A stretch of DNA of 64,000 bases from an uncultured Dehalococcoidia bacterium (GTDB lineage Bacteria; Chloroflexota; Dehalococcoidia; Lucifugimonadales; Lucifugimonadaceae), in assembly GCA_951812795.1 (NCBI GenBank), contig OX638325.1, forward strand, positions 1,424,277 through 1,488,276, given 5' to 3'. The position numbers and the translations under genes are program-made. The notes beneath the pieces were generated by a model. The model made no database searches, was not told where the DNA came from, and saw only the letters and a list, made by a program, of their open reading frames with translations. The first letter of the stretch is position 1, and every line of letters begins with the position of its first letter. Positions 52,508 to 63,914 of this stretch are shown one piece after another.

Positions 52508-53248
52508 ATGAACGACCATGAACGATATCTGTTCGACCTTAAGGGCTATCTCGCCGTGCCCAATGCGCTGACCCAGGAACAGGTCGCCAAACTTAACAGC
52601 GTCCTTGACAAGCACATCGCCGCCGAGTGCCCGCCAGATATGCGCACGCATAGGTTCGGTCCGGTGCTCGAATGGGGGAAGGATTATCGCGATCTGATCG
52701 ACAACCCGGGGATTACTCCTTACCTATCCGAACTGCTGGGCGACGGTTTTCGGCTCGACCACGTCTACCTCGACGTGATCAGGTCGGGCAAGGGACCGAT
52801 AGGCACTCGGCTCCATGGCGGAGCCATCCCGTTTAATCCCACGCACTACTTCCGCTTCGAGGGCGACCAGATGCACAACGGCCTCTCGGTGGTGGCCTAC
52901 AACCTGAAGGACGTGGGGCCCATGGACGGCGGTTTTGGCTGCGTGCCGGGCTCGCACAAGAGCAACTATTCCTTCCCAGAGGAGTGGAAGGAGATGGAGG
53001 AACCCGGTCCGTTAGTCGAGCGGGTCACCGGCCCGGCGGGGACCGCGATCATATTCACCGAAGCCCTCACGCATGGCACGCTGCCATGGGCGGGCGCCGA
53101 CGAACGGCGGACGATCTTCTTCAAATACAGCCCCCACTCAGTCTCATGGTCGGCGCAATACTTCGACGCTGACGACTACCCGGGGCTCACTGAGGCCCAG
53201 CGCGGCATCTTAGAGGGACCGAATGCACGGTATCGGGGCAGACATTAA
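52508..53248 (+). CDS. Phytanoyl-CoA dioxygenase (PhyH)-family protein with HxG metal motif
   Basis: A 246-residue cupin-like Fe(II)/2-oxoglutarate-type protein. Visible family text: FDLKGYLAVPNALTQEQV, LHGGAIPFNPTHYFRF, MDGGFGCVPGSHKSN, EALTHGTLPWAG and ERRTIFFKYSP. The usual metal triad begins H-x-D; here it reads His-Gly-Gly, with the second His in THGTLPW and the oxoglutarate Arg in ERRTI. The missing Asp is also lost in Fe/2-oxoglutarate halogenases of the SyrB2 type, but I recall many marine relatives of this family with the same HGG, so it may be simply a family trait. Substrate unknown. Confidence 0.85.
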   Translation: MNDHERYLFDLKGYLAVPNALTQEQVAKLNSVLDKHIAAECPPDMRTHRFGPVLEWGKDYRDLIDNPGITPYLSELLGDGFRLDHVYLDVIRSGKGPIGTRLHGGAIPFNPTHYFRFEGDQMHNGLSVVAYNLKDVGPMDGGFGCVPGSHKSNYSFPEEWKEMEEPGPLVERVTGPAGTAIIFTEALTHGTLPWAGADERRTIFFKYSPHSVSWSAQYFDADDYPGLTEAQRGILEGPNARYRGRH

Positions 53249-53312
53249 GCATTGGGTGATGGCGGTATCGTTCGCCCGGAGAAAAAATAAACGAAATAGA
53301 AAAAGCCGCCAT

Positions 53313-53501
53313 CTAGGAATCATCACCACTGCCTGGCCCTCGTGATTTCTGACTCCAAGCGGCACCCATGGCCGCGCCGACGGCGATTCCTACTGCCAAC
53401 CCAACGGCCACGTTACCAATCGCCACGCCGATTGCTACGCCAATCCCAGCGCCAAGAGCGATGCCGACGCCAATCTTGGAGGTGTCCGGTTGTCGTTTCA
53501 T
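53313..53501 (-). CDS. Small glycine-zipper membrane peptide
   Basis: A 62-residue protein with a basic start (MKRQPDTSK), then repeated GxxxG/GVAIGVAIGN and GLAVGIAVGAAMGAA spacing across about 40 residues, and a hydrophilic C-terminus (SQKSRGPGSGDDS). The pattern is a glycine zipper, typical of membrane-embedded assemblies. No signal peptide cleavage site is evident. Function unknown. Confidence 0.65.
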   Translation of the reverse strand: MKRQPDTSKIGVGIALGAGIGVAIGVAIGNVAVGLAVGIAVGAAMGAAWSQKSRGPGSGDDS

Positions 53502-53603
53502 CTCGTAGCTCCCCTCTTTGCGTCCATTCCTTGTGGCATGACCGCCGCCGAGTATTGTACGAGGGTAGAACGCGCAAGTCGGCTTGGGTGTCGTGTTTCA
53601 GGT

Positions 53604-54428
53604 TCAACATGCGCTTAATGCTTCCCGCTTGGCAGCGACGATGATCATCCGACGCGTGTCAACCGAGTAAGCCTCCCCACCAAACCCGCCGTAGACGTGT
53701 TCAAGCTTAAGTCCCGCGGCAGAAAGCATCTTAGTCAGTTCCGTCAACGAGTAAAGCCGCATGTGCAGATCCGACAGCTCGCGCCGTGATCCGTCGGGAC
53801 GTATTTCCGTGTAAGTTAGGTGGTTGGTGCTGGTATGGAGGTCAAGTTGACGCCGTTCGAGAACTATCCGACCATCGTCGTGTCGATGCCAATCGGTTTC
53901 CTCGTTGTTGATAATCACCCACTCCCGGTTGAGGAGGTCCATCAATAGTTTGCCGCCGGGCTTGAGGCATTTGGCGATTTGATGGAGAACTTGCTGGTCG
54001 TCTTCTTCGGTTTCGAGGTAGCCGAACGATGAGAACATGTTGATCACAGCATCGAATTTGCCGTGGAACTCTTCGGGTAGCCGCCGCATGTCGGCTTGCT
54101 GGAGGGTTAGGCCCCCTTTGCCTTCGGCATTTCCCCGGCGAGCGGGGGCAAACCCTATCTGTGCGGCATTCGATCGAGCGATCGCCAGCATCTCTTCACT
54201 CAAGTCGACGCCGGTGACGTTCAATCCTGTTTTGGCTAGCGCGACACTGTGACGGCCTTGACCACAGCAGAGGTCCAAGACGTTGTGATGAGGTTCGAGA
54301 CCCAGGGCGTGGATGGCGAATTGGGCTTCTAGGTCGGTGCGGTCTTGTTGGAGGGTATGGCCGTAGATGCGGAGGTAGTCGCCTTTGAAGAATTGGACGT
54401 ACCAGGGGGTTTTGGATTTGGGTGTCAT
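53604..54428 (-). CDS. Class I SAM-dependent methyltransferase with palindromic-repeat insertion
   Basis: The ATG at 54428 (MTPKSKTPWYVQFFKGDY) is taken because the frame further upstream is repeat sequence. Motif I is VLDLCCGQGRHSVALA, motif II GVDLSEEM and the post-motif LQQADMRRLP. Between the helix ending ARSNAAQIG and LTLQQADM lie 14 residues (FAPARRGNAEGKGG) encoded by a 42-bp palindromic element that also occurs at 31261. The reading frame is kept. Substrate unknown; the gene lies just downstream of queC. Confidence 0.82.
   Translation of the reverse strand: MTPKSKTPWYVQFFKGDYLRIYGHTLQQDRTDLEAQFAIHALGLEPHHNVLDLCCGQGRHSVALAKTGLNVTGVDLSEEMLAIARSNAAQIGFAPARRGNAEGKGGLTLQQADMRRLPEEFHGKFDAVINMFSSFGYLETEEDDQQVLHQIAKCLKPGGKLLMDLLNREWVIINNEETDWHRHDDGRIVLERRQLDLHTSTNHLTYTEIRPDGSRRELSDLHMRLYSLTELTKMLSAAGLKLEHVYGGFGGEAYSVDTRRMIIVAAKREALSAC
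54111..54154. repeat. In-frame palindromic element inside a methyltransferase gene
   Basis: GCCCCCTTTGCCTTCGGCAT, then TTCCCCGGCG and AGCGGGGGCAAACC. It is the same element as 31261-31306, which is intergenic. It adds 14 codons without a stop or shift. Confidence 0.7.
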
Positions 54429-54429
54429 T

Positions 54430-54478
54430 GGGGCCCTCACCCTAACCCTCTCCCACCGAGCGGGAGAGGGGATTTGCT
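54430..54478. repeat. AGAGGG-type palindromic repeat at the queC end
   Basis: CCCTCACCCTAACCCTCTCC followed by CACCGAGCGGGAGAGGGG. Related copies lie at 44413-44446 and 45476-45515. It supplies the last codons of queC. Confidence 0.7.
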
Positions 54479-55203
54479 GTTGGCGGTTTGGCGTAGAGGG
54501 TGTTGTCGGGTATTCCGGCATCGATGAACGCTTCGTGGCGTTCGCGGCACTTGTTGCAATCGGCACAGTGCACGATTGCGGTTTGGTTTTCTGTCTGGCG
54601 GCGGTCCTCCCCCTGCCCCCTCCTGGAGGAGGGGGTGTTATAAATCGGATTGGCACATGTGAGGGTCAGATGCAATGGTAGCGACGATGCGTTGGCGGCT
54701 AGGATGTCTTCTTTGTGGAGGTGACGCATGGGAGCCTCGACGATCAGTTCGTGGTCGAGGCCCATGCCGTTCGATTCGCCGATCGACCGGAAGAACTCTG
54801 GTGTGGCATCGGGGAATGGGTTGCCGGCGAGGGAGCCGATGACGATGCGGTGGACGTCGTTGAGTGAACACCAAATCGCGGCGAGGGTGATCAGGATGAT
54901 GTTGCGACCGGGAATGTACACGGTCTCGTCGGGAGCGTCGTATTCGGGGACGGTTTCGCCAGACATCGTCCAATGGGATTGACCGTAGAGTGCTTTGACC
55001 GGAAGTACGAGCGTGGTTACGGGTTTTATGTTGGGGTTGTCTAAGGCTTGGATGAAGCTGTCCAGCATTCGTTTCTCCGCCCATTCCCAAGAGATGCCGG
55101 TCTCGACGTAGATTGGATATGCAACGCCGCGTTCAGCGACGTTCGCGAGGAGCACGCAACTGTCCATACCGCCACTCGCTAGGACCGCGTTGGGTGGGTT
55201 CAC
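54442..55203 (-). CDS. queC: 7-cyano-7-deazaguanine synthase QueC, with repeat-derived segments
   Basis: The PP-loop opens with VLASGGMDSCVLLANVAE. Conserved middle text is VYIPGRNIILITLAA and IVIGSLAGNPFPD. The zinc ligands are Cys in LTCANP and in HCADCNKCRER, but ~25 residues (IYNTPSSRRGQGEDRRQTEN) separate the first Cys from the second. That stretch is encoded by a palindrome (54611-54634), so a repeat has been built into the gene. The C-terminus (LSRSVGEG) also comes from a repeat at 54442-54475. QueC makes preQ0, the precursor of queuosine. Confidence 0.85.
   Translation of the reverse strand: MNPPNAVLASGGMDSCVLLANVAERGVAYPIYVETGISWEWAEKRMLDSFIQALDNPNIKPVTTLVLPVKALYGQSHWTMSGETVPEYDAPDETVYIPGRNIILITLAAIWCSLNDVHRIVIGSLAGNPFPDATPEFFRSIGESNGMGLDHELIVEAPMRHLHKEDILAANASSLPLHLTLTCANPIYNTPSSRRGQGEDRRQTENQTAIVHCADCNKCRERHEAFIDAGIPDNTLYAKPPTANPLSRSVGEG
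54603..54645. repeat. Palindromic insertion inside queC
   Basis: Contains CCCCCTCCTGGAGGAGGGGG-like stem (54617-54636) flanked by CCCCTG and GTGTTATAAATC. It lies between codons for the first zinc Cys and the second, and is an in-frame insertion judged from the extra residues. Confidence 0.65.
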
Positions 55204-55625
55204 GACAGGCGTCCGTTCGTGTCAGCCCGGTACGTGGCGTAGGAGTTGGCTGTCTCCCAGAGGCGAATCTCGGCGATCTGGAGTTGTTCGGAGGAGGTCA
55301 TTTCGTGGATGTGGGCAGCTAGGTTCTCGGCCGTGGGGTTACAGTCGATGACGTAGTGGGCTTCACCGAGTTCGGAGAGGACGGCGACTAGGGGATCTTC
55401 GCGGTGGAGGATCATCCGGTGGTCGAGGTTTTCGTCGATCCAGGTTTTGACAATGTCTTTGACGTCGGAGAAATCAACGACCATCCCTCGGTAATCGGTC
55501 TCCTCAGTCTGAATATCTACTTCGACGCGTCCGTTGTGGCCATGGAGATGTCGGCACTCGCCCTCGTAGTTAAGGAGGCGGTGCCCGTAACTGAAGTCGA
55601 TGGTAGTCGTTACCTTGTAGGTCAT
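55200..55625 (-). CDS. queD: 6-carboxy-5,6,7,8-tetrahydropterin synthase QueD
   Basis: A 141-residue 6-pyruvoyltetrahydropterin-synthase-like enzyme. The zinc His triad is visible in SYGHRLLN and HLHGHNG, the Cys in GECRHLHG, and NPTAENLAAHIHE is characteristic. It turns dihydroneopterin triphosphate into the deazaguanine precursor. Its stop overlaps the queC start by four bases, and it follows a pteridine-reductase-like SDR. queE and folE are not in the window. Confidence 0.95.
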   Translation of the reverse strand: MTYKVTTTIDFSYGHRLLNYEGECRHLHGHNGRVEVDIQTEETDYRGMVVDFSDVKDIVKTWIDENLDHRMILHREDPLVAVLSELGEAHYVIDCNPTAENLAAHIHEMTSSEQLQIAEIRLWETANSYATYRADTNGRLS

Positions 55626-55628
55626 CGA

Positions 55629-56387
55629 TTAGACACCTCGTATATGCCGGCCGGAGTCGACGCGGATAATCTCGCCAGTTATGGACGAAGTCTGCAAGAG
55701 GGTGGCGATGATTTCGGCGATGTCGTTGACGGAGGACTCTTGCTGAAGCGGTGCCTTTGCTGCGATAGCTCGGTTCCAATCGACGGGTGTGATTTCGGGC
55801 GGGCGCATCGTCGGACCGGGTGCCACGGCGTTGACGCGCACGCCGAAGGGCGCGACCTCTGTGGCGAGACATCTGGTCATGAAGTGGATGGCTGCCTTTG
55901 CTGTGAGGTAAGGGAGGTAATCGTTGTACGGTGTCTCTTCGGCTGCCCAATCTCCGAAGAAGATGATGTGCCCGCGGTTGGGACCGGGATTTCGGCGCAT
56001 ATTTCGCGCCGCCTCTACCCCGACGAGGTAAGACCCTTTCGCAGTGGCCATGGCGCGATCCCAAGCGGCGCCATCGAGCGAGTCGAAGGGTGCATAGGGA
56101 TAGTCAGAGGCCAGGTTGACGACGTAGTCGATACCGCCGAGGGCTCCGATGGTCTCCTTTACCGCGCTGTTAGCCTGAAGCTCATCGCTGAGGTCGGCTT
56201 GGATGAGTGCGGTATCGACGGATGAGATGGAATCGGCGAGTTGCTGCGCCTCGTTTGCGCTGCTACGGTATGCGATCGCGAGATTGATGCCATCTTGGGC
56301 CAGCCGGTGTGCGACAACTTGCCCGACGCGCTTGGCACCGATGATTAGAGCCGCTTTGGGTCTGTCGGTTTGGTTCGTATCTGGCAT
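55629..56387 (-). CDS. SDR family, pteridine-reductase/FolM-like
   Basis: The NADPH motif reads IIGAKRVGQVVAHRLA, an AKR-type variant of GxxxGxG common in PTR1/FolM-like reductases. The catalytic YxxxK is YLTAK, with NLAS for the NNAG motif. The start of the tail IRVDSGRHIRG is normal. It lies three bases upstream of queD on the same strand. A pterin-reducing role linked to the queuosine genes is plausible; alternatively it is a fatty-acyl or sugar SDR. Confidence 0.8.
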   Translation of the reverse strand: MPDTNQTDRPKAALIIGAKRVGQVVAHRLAQDGINLAIAYRSSANEAQQLADSISSVDTALIQADLSDELQANSAVKETIGALGGIDYVVNLASDYPYAPFDSLDGAAWDRAMATAKGSYLVGVEAARNMRRNPGPNRGHIIFFGDWAAEETPYNDYLPYLTAKAAIHFMTRCLATEVAPFGVRVNAVAPGPTMRPPEITPVDWNRAIAAKAPLQQESSVNDIAEIIATLLQTSSITGEIIRVDSGRHIRGV

Positions 56388-56396
56388 GTCATGTAG

Positions 56397-56486
56397 TGGC
56401 GGAGGGGACAGGATTCGAACCTGCGGTCACCGTGAAGTGACACTGGTTTTCAAAACCAGCGCATTAAACCGCTCTGCCACCCCTCC
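56397..56486 (-). tRNA. tRNA-Ser (anticodon TGA), CCA encoded
   Basis: On the minus strand the acceptor stem GGAGGGG pairs with CCCCTCC, followed by discriminator G and CCA. The anticodon arm is CTGGTTTTGAAAACCAG, giving TGA for UCA codons. A long variable arm (TGTCACTT...GTGAC) and the T loop GTTCGAATCC are clear. Confidence 0.95.
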
Positions 56487-56612
56487 GCGGGGTTTTAGCG
56501 GGAACTTGATGATTCGATTCTATCGCTGTGCATTACGAGTTGAATTGGATTGCTGACTCGGTGGCTGGTCTGCCCTACATCCCTCTTAGTCATTCGGATT
56601 GCTAGAATCTGA

Positions 56613-59398
<2,786 letters not shown>

Positions 59399-59486
59399 TT
59401 CATTCACCAGAAGAGCGCCAACAGGTGCCGAGGTTGGATAATGTAAAGTAGAGTATCCCGAAATGATGCAATCGCGGCGGTGCACC

Positions 59487-59636
59487 ATGGCAGTAAAAAC
59501 CAAAAAATCTCAATCCCAAGAAACACCTTCGGAGCGGTTTGAGAAGGCCGCGCAGAGAGTTTTCGCTCGGCAACGTCGAGCAGATCAGCGGCGCGCTTCG
59601 CGTGAGACTACGGCCGCTACCAACGCTAGTCGATAG
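59487..59636 (+). CDS. Possible 49-residue basic protein
   Basis: Starts ATG, reads MAVKTKKSQSQETPSERFEK then AAQRVFARQRRADQRRAS and stops TAG. Arg/Lys-rich and helical. No ribosome-binding site is obvious. It may be a spurious frame. Confidence 0.3.
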   Translation: MAVKTKKSQSQETPSERFEKAAQRVFARQRRADQRRASRETTAATNASR

Positions 59637-59724
59637 TCTCTTCACCTACCTCCGGCACGTTCGCCAATACGCGCCCCGCTGCATCAATCTCTTTAGGATC
59701 GAACTGTTCGACAAATCCTGTCAT
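59626..59724 (-). CDS. Possible 32-residue acidic peptide
   Basis: Starts ATG after GAGAGTAGAGC, reads MTGFVEQFDPKEIDAAGRVL then ANVPEVGEETID and stops TAG. Overlaps the plus-strand small frame. Existence uncertain. Confidence 0.3.
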   Translation of the reverse strand: MTGFVEQFDPKEIDAAGRVLANVPEVGEETID

Positions 59725-59754
59725 GCTCTACTCTCAAAATAAACTCCAAAACCA

Positions 59755-61020
59755 TTAACAAGATTCAATCCTATCAACCCCCATCCGCCCCCAAAGCACC
59801 TCCGGCAATACAACGCTTCCGTCCGCCTGCAACCCGTTCTCCAACACCGCGATAAACGTCCGCGGCATGCCCAAAGCCGAGCCATTCAAGGTGTGTGGGA
59901 ACCGCGTACCGCTTCTTACCTTGGGTCGATAACGCGTATTATTCCGTCGCGCTTGGAAATCGGTGCAGGTAGACAGCGAACTGATCTCAAGCCACTCCTG
60001 AGCCCCAGGTGACCAAACCTCGATGTCGTACGTCTTTGCCGATTGGAAAGCGATGTCGCCCGCGCAGAGCTTCAGCAACCGCGTCGTAAACCCCAACCGC
60101 CGACATAGCTCCAGCGAAATCTCGATCATCTCTTCCAACGCCTCTACCGATTCGTCAGGCTCCACAAACCGGAACATCTCCACCTTCTCGAACTGCTTCA
60201 CGCGTTTCATCCCGCGAACATCCCGGCCCGCCGCCGCATGCTCCTTCCGAAAACAAGGCGTGTGCGCGCAATATTTCAGCGGCAACTCACCATCTATGAT
60301 GTTGCCCTGATGAATCGCGTTCAGCGATACCTCTGACGTCGGTATCATCCACAAACCGGCATCTTCGTCCCGATACAGGTCATCGGCAAATTTGGGCAGA
60401 TTCCCGGTCCCGACCAACGCCTCCTCGCGCACCAGGTACGGCGGATTCGTCTCCTCATACCCAAACTCATCAACCAGCGTATCCAGCAGCCAACCGACGA
60501 TCGCTCGATGCAGCCTCGCCCCCGGCCCTCGCAACATGTAAAACCGGCTGCCCGAGATGTTTGCAGCACTTTCCATGTCGATTATGCCGAGCCGTTCGCC
60601 CACATCCCAGTGCGGCGTGTCCCATTCACGCGCAGGAGGTGGTTCAACCTCGCTAACAATCTCGTTGAAAGTCTCGTCCAATCCATCGGGCACGTCTTCA
60701 AGCGGCAAGTTAGGCAAACCCAGCATCAAAGACCGCAAATCGGCTTCCACCGTCCGAGCTTCATCCTCAAGAGCAGATATCCGGTCACCTGTCGCCCGCA
60801 TCTGCTGAATCTCATCATCTGTCGGACGTCGCTTCTCCTCGCCTATTTGCCGTGAAACCTCGTTGCGAAAATGGCGTGCCGAGTCCGTTTGTTGGATTAA
60901 CGACCGTCGTCGCTCGTCCAACTCGATAATCGCGTCGATCGGCGCATCATCTTCGCCGCGTTTCGCGAGACCAGCGCGGACGGCATCCGTGTCGTTCACT
61001 ATCTTGCGTAGATCCAACAT
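59755..61020 (-). CDS. serS: Seryl-tRNA synthetase
   Basis: Class II aminoacyl-tRNA synthetase. The coiled-coil N-terminal arm spans residues ~30-100 (RRSLIQQTDSARHFRNEVSR onward). Motif 2 is CAHTPCFRKEHAAAGRDVRG and motif 3 includes RYRPKVRSGTRFPHTLNGSA. Substrate motif IPTSEVSLNA is present. The 421-residue length is normal. It follows lysS with only 12 bp between, so the two are likely co-transcribed. Confidence 0.98.
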   Translation of the reverse strand: MLDLRKIVNDTDAVRAGLAKRGEDDAPIDAIIELDERRRSLIQQTDSARHFRNEVSRQIGEEKRRPTDDEIQQMRATGDRISALEDEARTVEADLRSLMLGLPNLPLEDVPDGLDETFNEIVSEVEPPPAREWDTPHWDVGERLGIIDMESAANISGSRFYMLRGPGARLHRAIVGWLLDTLVDEFGYEETNPPYLVREEALVGTGNLPKFADDLYRDEDAGLWMIPTSEVSLNAIHQGNIIDGELPLKYCAHTPCFRKEHAAAGRDVRGMKRVKQFEKVEMFRFVEPDESVEALEEMIEISLELCRRLGFTTRLLKLCAGDIAFQSAKTYDIEVWSPGAQEWLEISSLSTCTDFQARRNNTRYRPKVRSGTRFPHTLNGSALGMPRTFIAVLENGLQADGSVVLPEVLWGRMGVDRIESC

Positions 61021-61032
61021 CGCTTCAAGCCC

Positions 61033-62586
61033 TCAAGATCTCAACTGCGGAAACAGCGTCACTTCTCGTATCGAACTCTCGCCGGTCACAAGCATCGCCA
61101 ATCGGTCTATCCCGATTCCAAGGCCACCTGTTGGCGGCATACCGTGTTCCACCGCAAGTAAAAACGATTCGTCTAACCGATCCGCTTCAACGTCATCGAA
61201 CTCGTCCCTTTGCCGTTCCTGTTGTTCAAACCGTTCGCGCTGGTCGACCGGGTCGTTCAACTCAGTGAACGCGTTGGCCAACTCACGACCTAACACGAAC
61301 GCTTCGAAGCGCTCCACGATATCTTCATGCCCCGGCTTTTTCTTCGCCAACGGCGACATGGCCAATGGGTAATCTACCAAAAAGGTAGGCGCAACCAATG
61401 TCGGTTCGAGCGATGCGGATATCACCTTGTCCAACAACTGCTGCCAGGTCGAATTCGGTTCGACGTGCATCCCGCGCTCGTGCATGGTGGAGGCCAAAGC
61501 TTCACGATTCGAACACTCGCGGAAATCGATGCCCGAGGCGTCAATGATCGCTTGCCTCAAATCGATCCGAGGCCAGGGCGGTGCCAAGTCAATCGTCGCA
61601 CCGTCCTCACCTTCCGGGGCAGGGACCACAGTATCACCGTTCACCTCCATTGCCACGAACGCAACCAAGTCCTCCGTCATCCGCATCACATCGTTGTAAT
61701 CGGCGTACGCCTCGTAGCTTTCCATCGTCGTGAACTCGGGATTGTGATCCGCATCGATACCTTCATTGCGGAATATCTTGCCGACTTCAAATACCTTGTC
61801 CAACCCGCCCACGACTAACTGCTTTAGATACAACTCCGTGGCGATGCGCAAGAACAAATCCCGTCCCAACGCGTTGTGGTGTGTTTCGAATGGCTCAGCG
61901 AAACCACCGGCTGCGATCGGCACCAATATCGGAGTTTCGACCTCAATGAATCCACGGCTCTCCATAAATCGGCGGACCGCAGAAGCGACCTGCGAGCGTG
62001 CACGAGCGTTTTGAACGGCGCGTTCGTTCGACAAAAGATCGAGGTACCGCTGTCGAACGCGCGTCTCGGCATCCTGTAAACCGTGCCACTTCTCGGGCAA
62101 TGGTCGCATCGATTTTGAGATGATCCCGAAAGATTGGGCTTCCACCGAAATCTGTCCCCGTCGAGTCCGTATCACGGGCCCCGAAACGGACACGAAGTCT
62201 CCGATGTCCAGTAGTTCGAGCAACCCGAAATCGTCAGCGAGCACATCGGCCCGCGCCTGAACTTGGATTTGACCGCTGCCATCGCGCACGTCTAAGAACG
62301 ACATCTTGCCCATCCCGCGCCGCGCCATCACTCGACCGGCAACCGTCACTGCATCGGTGCGGGCTGGAGTTGAGCTCTCATCGCCCTCCATCGTGGCTTC
62401 ATGTGCTTCAAAAAGTTCGACGGCCTCGGCGAGTGAGTGACTTCTCTTTACGCGCGCCGGAAAAGGGTCTATCCCCAATTCGCGCAACCGCTCGATTTTC
62501 CGTAGTCGGTCGAGTATCAGACGTGAATTCCCGACGGTGTCACCAGTTTCAGGTGAGGTACCCGAATTTTCCGAAGTCTGGTTCAA
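61033..62586 (-). CDS. lysS: Lysyl-tRNA synthetase (class II)
   Basis: The anticodon-binding OB domain ([29 protein letters not shown]) precedes the class II core. Motif 1 is [15 protein letters not shown], motif 2 is [26 protein letters not shown], and motif 3 includes [13 protein letters not shown]. The 517-residue length is normal. It is divergent from rsmD. Confidence 0.98.
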   Translation of the reverse strand: MNQTSENSGTSPETGDTVGNSRLILDRLRKIERLRELGIDPFPARVKRSHSLAEAVELFEAHEATMEGDESSTPARTDAVTVAGRVMARRGMGKMSFLDVRDGSGQIQVQARADVLADDFGLLELLDIGDFVSVSGPVIRTRRGQISVEAQSFGIISKSMRPLPEKWHGLQDAETRVRQRYLDLLSNERAVQNARARSQVASAVRRFMESRGFIEVETPILVPIAAGGFAEPFETHHNALGRDLFLRIATELYLKQLVVGGLDKVFEVGKIFRNEGIDADHNPEFTTMESYEAYADYNDVMRMTEDLVAFVAMEVNGDTVVPAPEGEDGATIDLAPPWPRIDLRQAIIDASGIDFRECSNREALASTMHERGMHVEPNSTWQQLLDKVISASLEPTLVAPTFLVDYPLAMSPLAKKKPGHEDIVERFEAFVLGRELANAFTELNDPVDQRERFEQQERQRDEFDDVEADRLDESFLLAVEHGMPPTGGLGIGIDRLAMLVTGESSIREVTLFPQLRS

Positions 62587-62777
62587 TTTCGATCTTTCAT
62601 CTGTCCAACCGAGCGCATAGCCAATGGAATCAATCTTACAGATGCTGCGCGGCTCTCAACCGGCTGGCAGAAACGCCACTAATCGCACCGCGCATCATTG
62701 AAAGGCACATCACCCGATTCCGCATAATCGTAAGCAACGCATTTACATACAGTGAATCCGCGACCGCAATACCGCGC

Positions 62778-63347
62778 TTGCTATGCGCACAAGGAGTGAA
62801 ACACCGCAACAGGAATATACGAAGAGCGAGATTCGGATTAAGGCCGACATCATCGAGGACCCGATCAGCGATCATCTCGATGTTGGGTCCCAATGGCGCA
62901 CTTGGTTTGGCAGTTCTTGAACTCTATGCTGGAACTGGCTCAGTAGGTTTCGATCTGCTGGAACACGGCGCCGATATTGTCGACTTCGTAGAGTTCGATC
63001 ACAGAAGAAACGCGGAAATAAAGAGCGAGATCCAAAATAGGGGTGTCAGTGAAAAAGCTTCGACACACCGAGCCGACGCCGTCAAAGTCTTTGCCAAATT
63101 GAGCGGCAGAAGATACGACCTAGTCTTCGCAGACCCGCCATACGAACTTAATCCTTGGGAAGAACTCTTAACCGGACTCCAGTCACACAACCTACTCAAA
63201 CCCAACGCTTGGATCATCGCAGAACACGCCACACGCAAACCACTACCCGACAGAATATCCGGAGCAATTGCAGTTAACCGAAGAAGATACGGCGACTCAA
63301 CAATCACCGTCTACCGATTTTCCGATCTCGAAGATAACCAAACATGA
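62778..63347 (+). CDS. rsmD: 16S rRNA (guanine966-N2)-methyltransferase RsmD
   Basis: RPTSSRTRSAIISML near the start, AdoMet motif VLELYAGTGSVGFDLLEHGA and catalytic FADPPYELNPWEELL match RsmD. The start is unclear: a TTG at 62778 gives 189 residues, near the family's length; a GTG at 62796 follows AAGGAG too closely. Reading frame further upstream overlaps lysS on the other strand and is not used. It overlaps coaD by four bases. Confidence 0.9.
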   Translation: MLCAQGVKHRNRNIRRARFGLRPTSSRTRSAIISMLGPNGALGLAVLELYAGTGSVGFDLLEHGADIVDFVEFDHRRNAEIKSEIQNRGVSEKASTHRADAVKVFAKLSGRRYDLVFADPPYELNPWEELLTGLQSHNLLKPNAWIIAEHATRKPLPDRISGAIAVNRRRYGDSTITVYRFSDLEDNQT

Positions 63348-63838
63348 GCACAGTGACAGCCTTGTACCCCGGCACCTTTGATCCGGTGACGAACGGACAC
63401 ACCGATGTCGTGCGCCGCGCCGCCGCGCTGTTTGATCTGCTCATCGTCGCAATCTACGAAGGATCTCAAAAGAGCGTCACTTTCACGGTCCAAGAACGCG
63501 TCGATATGTTCCAAGAAGCCATCGACAAATCTGCAAACGTCGAGGTCATGACATTCAGTGGACTGACTGTGGATTTTGCGCGCCAAACAGGTGCTAAGGC
63601 GATCGTTCGGGGGCTTAGAATCACAAGTGACTTTGAATATGAGGGTGCCATGGCACTCATGAACCGTCACCTCGACGACGACATCGAAACAGTATGCCTC
63701 TTCTCGTCAATCGAGAACCAATACGTCAGCTCGTCGCGCGTCAAAGAGATCGCGGCTCTAGGCGGAGAAATCTCTGGCCTGGTTCCGCCCAACGTTGTCG
63801 CACCAACCAACATGAAACTGGCACCCGTACCCAACTAG
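63344..63838 (+). CDS. coaD: Phosphopantetheine adenylyltransferase
   Basis: The nucleotidyltransferase motif is GTFDPVTNGHTDVV, and the later ISSSRVKE-like motif appears as YVSSSRVKEIAALGG. KAIVRGLRITSDFEYEGAMALMN is diagnostic. The 164-residue length is normal. It forms the usual rsmD-coaD pair and makes dephospho-CoA. Confidence 0.97.
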   Translation: MSTVTALYPGTFDPVTNGHTDVVRRAAALFDLLIVAIYEGSQKSVTFTVQERVDMFQEAIDKSANVEVMTFSGLTVDFARQTGAKAIVRGLRITSDFEYEGAMALMNRHLDDDIETVCLFSSIENQYVSSSRVKEIAALGGEISGLVPPNVVAPTNMKLAPVPN

Positions 63839-63914
63839 CTACCGAAACTAACGATTTCTAAGCAACCACAATCAGTGCAGTCGGACAACCGAACTGAAGC
63901 ACAAGGAGAACAAA

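Larger units (their letters stand above)
59399..59754. other. 356-bp gap between pth and serS with two overlapping short reading frames
   Basis: No gene of a known family is seen. Two small frames (59487-59636 plus, 59626-59724 minus) are noted separately. The converging strands of pth and serS mean the gap should hold transcription ends. Confidence 0.6.

Noticed and set aside
62370..62777. Long N-terminal extension of rsmD
   Set aside because: It would overlap lysS by over 200 bp antisense and shows no RsmD-like sequence.
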